A DNA stretch of 24,839 nt from UBA4246 sp045113695. Lineage in GTDB: Bacteria > Bacillota > Clostridia > Christensenellales > Aristaeellaceae. The DNA is taken from contig JBGUJG010000080.1 in the NCBI GenBank assembly GCA_045113695.1, positions 1 to 24,839 on the forward strand, in the 5' to 3' direction. A program made the translations under genes and the position numbers. Positions 15,931-23,600 of the stretch are shown here, one piece after another. Within the stretch, counting starts at the first letter, position 1; each line of letters starts with the position of its first letter. Below the pieces are notes generated by a model, which was not told the origin of the DNA, did not search any database, and worked only from the letters and a program-made list of their open reading frames with translations.

Positions 15931-16692
15931 ATGAAAAAGCTGACCGCTCTGATCCTCGCGCTGGCCCTCTCCCTGACCTTCGTCAGCACCCTGGCTGAAA
16001 CCTCTTTCACCACCATCGAACCAGGCAAGCTCACCTACGCCACCAGCCCGGACTTCCCGCCCTTTGAAAACCGCGACGACAACGACAACGTGGTCGGCAT
16101 CGAGCCGGACATCATGGCCCTGATCGGCGAAAAGCTGGGCGTGACCGTCGAAGCCGTCCCGATGGACTTTACCTCCGCCCTGCTCAGTGCTCAGCTCGGC
16201 AAGACCGACCTGGTCGTCTCCGGCGTGACCGCCACCGGCGAAAAGGCTGAAGAACGCAAGATCTGGTTCGACTTTACCGACATCTACACCTCCATTCAGC
16301 AGGCCATCGTCTTCAAGTCCGGCAAGGACATCTCCATGGAGAACCTCGGCCAGCAGACCATCGGCGTACAGGCCGGCACCACCGGTCAGGACCTGACCGA
16401 AGATGATTTCGGCGAGGAGCACGTGGTCGCGTATGACACCTACTCCCTGGCTTTCCAGGCCCTGCTGAACGACCAGGTGGACTGCATCGTCCTGGATGAC
16501 GCGGTCGGCAAGGCGTATCTGAAGCTTCATCCCGAACTGGTCATGGTTCAGACCACCTACGATGTGGAAGGCTATGCCTTCGGCGTCTACAAGCAGGATA
16601 CCGGCCTGCTGGAAGCGATCAACGCTGCCCTGAACGAGCTGATCGCTGACGGCACCGTGGACAGCATCATCGCCAAGTGGATGGCGGAATGA
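15931..16692 (+). CDS. amino-acid ABC transporter substrate-binding protein (family 3)
   Basis: The 253-residue protein has a signal peptide (MKKLTALILALALSLTFVST, cleaved after LA) and a family 3 binding-protein domain: KLTYATSPDFPPFENRD, GIEPDIMALIGEKLGV, then MDFTSALLSAQLGKTDLVVSG and the hinge ADGTV near the end. It would capture a polar or basic amino acid outside the membrane. Cleavage looks like signal peptidase I, with no lipobox cysteine. The ATG at 15931 follows AAAGGAG. Its place between argG and the rest of the arginine genes suggests arginine, ornithine or citrulline as ligand, though this family also binds glutamine and cystine. Confidence 0.92.
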   Translation: MKKLTALILALALSLTFVSTLAETSFTTIEPGKLTYATSPDFPPFENRDDNDNVVGIEPDIMALIGEKLGVTVEAVPMDFTSALLSAQLGKTDLVVSGVTATGEKAEERKIWFDFTDIYTSIQQAIVFKSGKDISMENLGQQTIGVQAGTTGQDLTEDDFGEEHVVAYDTYSLAFQALLNDQVDCIVLDDAVGKAYLKLHPELVMVQTTYDVEGYAFGVYKQDTGLLEAINAALNELIADGTVDSIIAKWMAE

Positions 16693-16695
16693 CGG

Positions 16696-16884
16696 ACAAT
16701 GCGTAATTCGTAATGCGTAATGCGTAGTGGAAATTGCTCCTGAACAGAATACGCCATCGTATAAGCGGATACGCACTTCAGAATCGCAGGACGCAGCTTA
16801 TGGGCTGCGCCCTGCAAAATTTATAATACCGGCTGAATTCAGTCGCAGATCATTACGGATTATGTTTGTACCATTACGCATTGT
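16696..16884. repeat. 189-bp segment bounded by perfect 12-bp inverted repeats with heptamer repeats
   Basis: ACAATGCGTAAT (16696-16707) and its exact complement (16873-16884) bound a segment filling the gap between the binding-protein and permease genes. Inside the left end are four 7-base units (ATGCGTA, ATTCGTA, ATGCGTA, ATGCGTA at 16699-16726). The right end has related inverted copies. An internal hairpin CGCAGC/GCTGCG lies at about 16792-16809, and a TATAAT lies at 16822-16827. There is no open reading frame. It looks like a miniature inverted-repeat element or a repeat-expansion region, and no clear target-site duplication is visible. Confidence 0.6.
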
Positions 16885-16922
16885 GCCATGCGCAAGGAGC
16901 ACGGCACGTAAGGGGTGTTACT

Positions 16923-17687
16923 TTGGAACAGTTTGACGCCTGGAAAGCGCTGATCACCGCCGGCGAACCGGTTTCGCTGTGGCAGCGTTTTTATGTGTAT
17001 TTTTATCAGGCCTTCATCTACAAGGACCGCTGGCAGCAGTACCTGAACGGGGTCAAGACCACCCTGTATGTCACGGCGATCGCCCTGCTGATCGGTATCT
17101 GCCTGGGCCTGATCGTTGCCGTCGTCCGGACGGCGCACGACCAGCAGCGGCCCGGACACCGGAACATCGTCCTGGGATTTCTGAACTTCATTTTTCAGAT
17201 CTATGTCACCGTGATCCGGGGCACACCCATGATGGTGCAGCTGATGATCATGGGCTTTGTTATTTTTTCGTCCAGCAAGGACTTTGCGATGGTCGGCGCG
17301 CTGACCCTGGGCATCAACTCCGGCGCCTACACCTCTGAAATCATCCGGGGCGGCCTGATGAGCGTGGACGCAGGCCAGATGGAAGCCGGCCGCAGCCTCG
17401 GCCTCAATTATACGGACACGATGCGCTTTATCATCGTGCCGCAGGCCGTCAAGGCAATCCTTCCCTCCCTGGGCAACGAGTTCATCGTCCTGCTCAAGGA
17501 TACGTCCCTGATCAGCGTCATCGGCGGCAAAGAGCTGATCTACGCCGCCCGCGGCGTCATCAGCCGGACCTACGAGGCCATGTTCCCCTTCCTGGGCGCC
17601 GCCCTGATCTATCTGGTGCTGGTCATGGTCTTTACCTGGCTGCTGGGCATTTTCGAAAGGAGGCTGCGCGCAAGTGATCGACGTTAA
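16923..17687 (+). CDS. amino-acid ABC transporter permease (HisM/GlnP type)
   Basis: The 254-residue membrane protein carries the amino-acid permease domain, with GVKTTLYVTAIALLIGICLG as first helix, the signature VTVIRGTPMMVQL, and the EAA-like loop GQMEAGRSLGLNYTDTMRFI. The ending PSLGNEFIVLLKDTSLISVIG is characteristic of the family. No ATG fits: the best start is TTG at 16923, seven bases after AAGGGG (16910-16915). An in-frame ATG at 16866 lies inside the repeat element and lacks a binding site. It overlaps the ATPase gene by 14 bases, so these two are translationally coupled. Confidence 0.9.
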   Translation: MEQFDAWKALITAGEPVSLWQRFYVYFYQAFIYKDRWQQYLNGVKTTLYVTAIALLIGICLGLIVAVVRTAHDQQRPGHRNIVLGFLNFIFQIYVTVIRGTPMMVQLMIMGFVIFSSSKDFAMVGALTLGINSGAYTSEIIRGGLMSVDAGQMEAGRSLGLNYTDTMRFIIVPQAVKAILPSLGNEFIVLLKDTSLISVIGGKELIYAARGVISRTYEAMFPFLGAALIYLVLVMVFTWLLGIFERRLRASDRR

Positions 17688-18396
17688 ACACCTGACCAAG
17701 TCCTTCGGCAGCCTGCTGGTGCTGGACGACGTTTCCGAGCATATCGACAAAGGCGAGTGCGTGGTCATCATCGGCCCTTCCGGCTCCGGCAAGTCCACCT
17801 TCCTGCGGTGCCTGAACCTGCTGGAGACCCCGACCTCCGGCGAAATCATTTTCGACGGCGTCAGCATGACCGACCCGAAAACGAACATCAACCTGATGCG
17901 CCAGAAGATGGGCATGGTTTTCCAGCATTTTAATCTCTTCCCCAACATGACCATCCTGAACAACATCACCCTGGCCCCGGTCCGCACCAAACGCCTGAGC
18001 AAAAACGAGGCGGAAGCCAAAGCCATGGATCTGCTCGCCCGCGTCGGCCTGCAGGACAAGGCGGGCAGTTACCCCGCCCAGCTTTCCGGCGGTCAGAAGC
18101 AGCGCGTCGCGATCGTCCGGGCCCTGTGCATGGAGCCGGAGGTGCTGCTCTTTGACGAACCGACCTCCGCTCTGGATCCGGAGATGGTCGGCGAGGTGCT
18201 GGACGTCATGAAGCGCCTGGCCAGGCAGGGCATGACCATGGTGGTGGTCACGCACGAGATGGGCTTTGCCCGCGAAGTGGCGCACCGCGTCGTGTTCCTC
18301 GACGAAGGCAAGCTGCTGGAGCAGGGCACGCCGCAGCAGATTTTTTCCCATCCGCAGAACGAGCGGCTGCAGTCGTTCCTGGCGAAAGTACTGTAG
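17674..18396 (+). CDS. amino-acid ABC transporter ATPase (GlnQ/HisP type)
   Basis: The 240-residue ATPase powers the importer. Motifs in order are Walker A GPSGSGKST, Q-loop VFQHFNLFPN, the ABC signature LSGGQKQRVAIVRAL, Walker B VLLFDEPTSALDPE, and the H-loop VVTHEMGFA. The VFQHFNLFPNMT stretch is typical of polar amino-acid importers. It begins with GTG at 17674 inside the permease gene, after AAAGGAGG at good spacing. It is followed by a 212-base gap rich in inverted repeats before argF. Confidence 0.96.
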   Translation: MIDVKHLTKSFGSLLVLDDVSEHIDKGECVVIIGPSGSGKSTFLRCLNLLETPTSGEIIFDGVSMTDPKTNINLMRQKMGMVFQHFNLFPNMTILNNITLAPVRTKRLSKNEAEAKAMDLLARVGLQDKAGSYPAQLSGGQKQRVAIVRALCMEPEVLLFDEPTSALDPEMVGEVLDVMKRLARQGMTMVVVTHEMGFAREVAHRVVFLDEGKLLEQGTPQQIFSHPQNERLQSFLAKVL

Positions 18397-18400
18397 CCAT

Positions 18401-18531
18401 TTCAGTCTTCGACTGAACTGGTTACTGGGACGGGGAATTTTTCCCCTTCTCACGCTATCCCCACACCGGCAAAGCCGGTACTGCGGATGAAGATCAGGGG
18501 GAAATTCCCCTGATAACCCCCTCTGTAACCA
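18401..18531. repeat. palindromic intergenic element with nested inverted repeats
   Basis: The gap between the importer ATPase and argF contains the hairpin TTCAGTC-TTC-GACTGAA (18401-18417). A 113-bp segment with 7-base terminal inverted repeats, TGGTTAC (18419-18425) and GTAACCA (18525-18531), follows. Inside it are GGGGAATTTTTCCCC (18432-18446), a similar CAGGGGGAAATTCCCCTG (18495-18512), and a central hairpin ACCGGC-AAA-GCCGGT (18465-18479). No T-run follows, so it is not a standard terminator. It looks like a non-coding repeat element. I see no convincing promoter in 18532-18608. Confidence 0.65.
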
Positions 18532-18608
18532 AAGTGTATGCGAAGCATGTCAGGCAGCTGACTTTTCGAAAACGATTATTGAATTCATTAACCCGGAGGA
18601 AACAGACC

Positions 18609-19604
18609 ATGAAGACGCTGACCGGCAAGAGCTTTCTGACCCTGCTGGATTTTTCTCCCGAAGAAATCGGGTTTCTGCTGGACCTGGCGGCGGACCTCAA
18701 GCAGAAGAAAAAGAGCGGGATTCCCCATCGGCTGTGCGGGGGAAAGAACGTCGCCCTGATTTTTGAAAAAACCAGCACGCGCACCCGCTGCGCCTTTGAA
18801 GTCGCCGCGGCGGACCTCGGCATGCACCCGGTTTATCTGGACCCCAAGAGCTCCCAGATCGGCAAAAAAGAGAGCATTGCCGACACGGCCCGGGTGCTCG
18901 GGCGGATGTTTGACGGGATCGAGTACCGGGGCTTCGGCCAGGAAATCGTGGACAGCCTGACACGGTATTCCAAAGTACCGGTCTGGAACGGGCTGACGAA
19001 TGAGTATCACCCCACCCAGGTGCTGGCGGACCTGCTGACCATCCGGGAGCATTTCGGCTCCATTGCCGGGAAAAAACTGGTATACCTGGGCGACGCCCGC
19101 TACAACATGGGCAACTCCCTGATGATCGGCTGCGCGAAGATGGGCATGCGCTTTACCGCCTGCGCCCCGAAAGCCTACCAGCCCGGGAAAGCGCTTCAGG
19201 AAACCTGCCTGGCCATCGCGAAAGAAACGGGAGCGGAGCTGTCCTTTTCCGAAGATCCCCTTTCCGCGGTTCAGGGCGCCGATGTCCTGTATACGGACGT
19301 CTGGGTATCCATGGGCGAACCGGACGCCGTCTGGGCGGAGCGGATCCAGGCTCTGTCTCCCTATCAGGTCAACCGGAAACTGATGGATGCCGCCGGGCCG
19401 CAGTGCCGCTTCATGCACTGCCTGCCCAGTTTCCACGACCTGAACACCGAGATCGGGCAGAAGATTTACGAACAGTTCGGCCTGACCGCCATGGAAGTCA
19501 CCGACGAGGTCTTTGAAGGCCCGCAGTCCATCGTCTTTGACGAGGCGGAAAACCGCATGCATACCATCAAGGCCGTCATGGCCGCGACACTGGTCAAGGA
19601 GTAA
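18609..19604 (+). CDS. argF: ornithine carbamoyltransferase
   Basis: The enzyme makes citrulline from ornithine and carbamoyl phosphate. The 331-residue length is typical. Motifs: FEKTSTRTRCAFE with STRTR at 56-60 (carbamoyl phosphate), SSQIGKKESIADTARVLGRM, HPTQ at 134-137, DVWVSMGE at about 230-237 (ornithine side chain), HCLPSFHD with HCLP at 270-273, and VFEGPQSIVFDEAENRMHT. The text is close to both anabolic ArgF and catabolic ArcB; the neighbours argG and carAB favour the anabolic role. The ATG at 18609 follows CCCGGAGGAAA. carA begins four bases after the stop, with its ribosome binding site inside the argF end. Confidence 0.95.
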   Translation: MKTLTGKSFLTLLDFSPEEIGFLLDLAADLKQKKKSGIPHRLCGGKNVALIFEKTSTRTRCAFEVAAADLGMHPVYLDPKSSQIGKKESIADTARVLGRMFDGIEYRGFGQEIVDSLTRYSKVPVWNGLTNEYHPTQVLADLLTIREHFGSIAGKKLVYLGDARYNMGNSLMIGCAKMGMRFTACAPKAYQPGKALQETCLAIAKETGAELSFSEDPLSAVQGADVLYTDVWVSMGEPDAVWAERIQALSPYQVNRKLMDAAGPQCRFMHCLPSFHDLNTEIGQKIYEQFGLTAMEVTDEVFEGPQSIVFDEAENRMHTIKAVMAATLVKE

Positions 19605-19608
19605 TCAT

Positions 19609-20679
19609 ATGGCATATCTGGTGCTGAGCAACGGCATGGTATTCGAGGGAAAACGCATCGGCGCGCCGGTGGACCGGACGGGCGAACTGGTTTTCACCAC
19701 CGGCATGGTCGGCTATCTGGAAACGCTGACCGACCCGAGTTATTACGGTCAGCTGGTCGTGCAGACCTTTCCGCTGATCGGCAATTACGGCGTCATCGAG
19801 GAAGATTTTGAGGGCAAAAGCGCTCTGTTCGGTTATATTGTCCGGGAGCTGTGCGACACCCCGTCCAACTTCCGCTGCCAGTATGACGTCAACACCTATC
19901 TCGTACAGCACGGCATTCCGGGCCTGTGCGGGGTGGATACCCGGGAAATCACCCGGATCACCCGGGAAGAAGGCGTCATGAACGCGATGATCTGCGACCA
20001 GGTGCCGGAGGATCTGTCCGCCCTGCGCGCTTTCCGGACAGAGCGTCCCGTCATGAACGTCGCCCGGAAAAAGATCAACATCTTTCCCGCTCTGTCCCCC
20101 CAGCGCAAGCGGGTGGTCCTGATGGACTTCGGCGTCAAAAACAACATCATCCGCTCGCTGCGGAACCTGGGCTGCGAGGTCATCGCGGTGCCGGCTGATA
20201 CGAGCGCGGAAAGCGTATTCTCCTTTGATCCGGACGGCGTCATGCTGTCCAACGGCCCCGGCGACCCGAAAGACAACCCGGGCATCATCAGGGAAATCAG
20301 AAGGATGCTCGGCCAGGTTCCGGTTTTCGGCATCTGCCTGGGACATCAGCTGATTGCCCTGGCCATGGGCGGGGACACCGTGAAGCTCAAATACGGCCAC
20401 CGCGGCGGCAACCAGCCGGTACGCGATCTGGTCACCGGCCGCACCCTGATCACCAGCCAGAACCACGGGTACGCGGTCGTGGCGGACAGCCTGCGCGGCA
20501 AAGGCATCCAGACCTTTGTCAACGCCAACGACGGCAGCTGCGAGGGAATGGATTATCCTTCCCTGAACGCCTTTACCGTACAGTTCCATCCGGAAGCCTG
20601 CTCCGGCCCCAAAGACACCGGCTACCTTTTCTCCCGTTTTATGGATTTGATGGAGGGGAACGCTTATGCCCAGAGATAA
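19609..20679 (+). CDS. carA: carbamoyl-phosphate synthase small (glutaminase) subunit
   Basis: The 356-residue subunit releases ammonia from glutamine and channels it to CarB. An N-terminal CPSase small-chain domain (FTTGMVGYLETLTDPSYYGQ, then GVDTREITR) is followed by a class I glutamine amidotransferase. Its nucleophile is Cys243 in VFGICLGHQL, and His327 and Glu329 in FHPEA complete the triad. NGPGDPKDN and SQNHGYAV are also present. The ATG at 19609 follows AAGGAG inside the end of argF. The gene overlaps carB by 14 bases, so argF, carA and carB form one translationally coupled block that delivers carbamoyl phosphate beside its user. Confidence 0.96.
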   Translation: MAYLVLSNGMVFEGKRIGAPVDRTGELVFTTGMVGYLETLTDPSYYGQLVVQTFPLIGNYGVIEEDFEGKSALFGYIVRELCDTPSNFRCQYDVNTYLVQHGIPGLCGVDTREITRITREEGVMNAMICDQVPEDLSALRAFRTERPVMNVARKKINIFPALSPQRKRVVLMDFGVKNNIIRSLRNLGCEVIAVPADTSAESVFSFDPDGVMLSNGPGDPKDNPGIIREIRRMLGQVPVFGICLGHQLIALAMGGDTVKLKYGHRGGNQPVRDLVTGRTLITSQNHGYAVVADSLRGKGIQTFVNANDGSCEGMDYPSLNAFTVQFHPEACSGPKDTGYLFSRFMDLMEGNAYAQR

Positions 20680-23600
20680 CGCCATCCGCAAGGTCATGGT
20701 GATCGGTTCCGGCCCGATTGTGATCGGCCAGGCTGCCGAGTTCGACTATGCAGGCGCCCAGGCCTGCCGGGTGCTCCGGCAGGAGGGCATCAATACGGTC
20801 CTCGTCAACTCGAACCCCGCCACCATCATGACCGACCAGCACCTGGCGGACGAGATCTACCTGGAGCCGCTGAACGCGGAAACGGTCCGCCGGATCATCG
20901 CCAAGGAACGGCCGGACGGTCTGCTGGCCGGCCTCGGCGGCCAGACCGGCCTGACGCTGGCGATGCAGCTGTCCAAAGACGGAACGCTGCGCAAATACGG
21001 CGTCCGCCTGCTGGGCTCCCCTATCGAAGCCATCGAAAAGGCTGAAGACCGGGAGCAGTTCCGGGATACGATGAAAGCCATCGGCCAGCCCTGCGTTCCC
21101 TCCGAAATCGCCGAAGACCTGGAAACGGCTCTGGAAGCCGCCGGGCGCATCGGCTACCCGGTGATCGTCCGGCCCGCCTACACCCTGGGCGGCACCGGCG
21201 GCGGTATCGCGGACGACGAAAACCAGCTCCGCGTCATCGCGGGCGCTGGGCTCGACCTCTCCCCCATCCATCAGATCCTGGTGGAAAAATGCATTTCCGG
21301 CTGGAAAGAGATCGAGTTTGAGACGATGCGGGACGCCATCGGCAACGCCATCGCCATCTGCTCGATGGAAAACGTCGACCCGGTCGGCGTCCATACCGGC
21401 GACTCGATTGTCGCCGCTCCAGCCCTCACCCTGTCGGACAAGGAATACCAGATGCTCCGCTCCGCAGCTCTCAAAATGGTGGAAGCCATCGGCATCGTCG
21501 GCGGCTGCAACTGCCAGTTCGCCCTGAATCCGGACAGCTTTGAGTACGCCGTGATCGAGGTGAACCCCCGCGTTTCCCGCTCCTCCGCCCTGGCCAGCAA
21601 GGCCACCGGCTACCCGATCGCCAAGATCACGACCCGGCTGGCCCTCGGCTATACCCTGGATGAGATCCAGAACGACATCACCGGGAAGACCTGCGCCTGC
21701 TTTGAGCCCACGATCGACTACGTGGTGGTCAAATTCCCCAAGTGGCCGTTTGACAAGTTCTTCGGTTCCTCCCGCCGTCTCGGCACCCAGATGAAGGCGA
21801 CCGGCGAGGTCATGGCCATCGGCCAGAGCTTTGAGGAAGCGCTGATGAAAGCCGTCCGCGGCTGCGAAATCGGCCTGAACACCCTGAACGCCAAACCCCT
21901 GACGGATGAGGACGTCCTGACCCGTCTGGCCAGGCAGGACGACCGCCGGATCTTCACCGTCTTTGAAGCCCTCAAAGCGGGCGTGTCCGTCGATACCATT
22001 TTTGACATCACCAAGATCGACCGCTGGTTCCTGTACAAGATCAGAAACCTGGTCCATTTTGAGGAAAAAATCAGACGCGAGGGCCTTTCGGACGAGGATT
22101 ACGAAAAGGGCAAGCGCCTGGGCTATCCGGACGACGCCCTGACCGCCCTGTCCGGACGGAAGGACCTGCCCGGCCACCCGATGTCCTACAAGATGGTCGA
22201 TACCTGCGGCGCCGAGTTTTCCGCCGTCACGCCGTATTTTTACTCCTGCATGGACAGCGCCTGCGAGGCCCGCACGCACGAAAGGAGCGGCAAGCCCGTC
22301 GTGATGGTGCTTGGCTCCGGCCCGATCCGCATCGGCCAGGGCATCGAGTTTGACTACAGTTCCGTTCACTCCGTCTGGACGCTGCGGGAAATGGGCTATG
22401 ACGTCGTCATCGTCAACAACAACCCGGAAACCGTTTCCACCGACTACGATACCGCCGACCGCCTGTATTTTGAGCCCCTGTATCCGGAAGACGTGATGAA
22501 CATCATCCGGGTGGAGCAGCCGATCGGCGTCGTGGTTGCCTTCGGCGGGCAGACCGCCATCAAACTGACCCAGTTCCTGGACAAACACGGCATCCGGATC
22601 CTGGGCACCAGCGCCGAAAGCATTGACATCGCCGAAGACCGCGCCCGGTTTGACGCGCTGCTCGAGCGCTTCCACATCCGCAGGCCGCGGGGCATGGGCG
22701 TCCGGACCCTTCAGGAAGCGGTGGACGCCGCCGAACAGCTGGGCTATCCGGTGCTGCTCAGGCCCTCTTACGTGATCGGCGGGCAGAACATGACCATTTC
22801 CAGAAACCGGGAGCAGACGGTCGCCTATATGGAAAAGATCCTCGCCGGCGGGATCGAAAACCCCGTCCTGGTGGACCAGTACCTGCCGGGCATCGAGCTG
22901 GAGGTCGACGTGATCTCCGACGGGCAGGACGTCCTGATTCCCGGCATCATGGAGCACATCGAACGGGCCGGCGTCCATTCCGGCGACTCGATCGCCGTCT
23001 ATCCCCCGTACAACCTGAACGATATCTTCTTAAAGAAGATCTGCGACTGCTCCGAACAGCTGGCCCTGGCGCTGGGGACCAAGGGGCTGGTGAACATCCA
23101 GTACCTGATCTACGGCAGCGAGCTGTACGTCATTGAGGTCAACCCCCGCGCTTCCCGCACCGTGCCCTACATCAGCAAGGTGACGAAAGTGCCGATGGTC
23201 GACCTGGCCAGCCGCGTCATGCTGGGCGAAAAACTGGCCGACCTGGGCTACGGCACGGGCCTGTACCGCACCCCGCCCTATATCGCCGTCAAGGTGCCGG
23301 TCTTCTCCTTTGAAAAGCTGAACGACGCCAACTCGATCCTCGGACCGGAAATGAAGTCGACCGGCGAAGTCCTCGGCATCGGCAAGACGATGAGCGAAGC
23401 CCTGTTCAAGGGCCTGACGGCAGCCGGTTTCCACCTGCCACGCCGGTACGGGAAGGAAAAGCCCGGCGTCCTGCTCAGCGTGGCAGAAAACGACTACGAG
23501 GAAATCCTGACCCTGGCCAAGCGCTTTGACGACATCGGCCTGACCATCTACGCCACCTCCGGCACCGCCATGACGATCGCCCGGATGGGCATCGACGTCA

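Noticed and set aside
18575..18592. Possible third ARG box before argF (TGAATTCA-like sequence)
   Set aside because: The two half sites are collapsed without the WWWW spacer, so it does not fit the 18-base consensus.
20639..22978. Long minus-strand open frame (779 codons) opposite carB
   Set aside because: It lies entirely antisense to well-recognised CarB motifs, has a low-complexity Asp/Gly/His/Val-rich translation without family motifs, and is a product of codon bias in GC-rich DNA.
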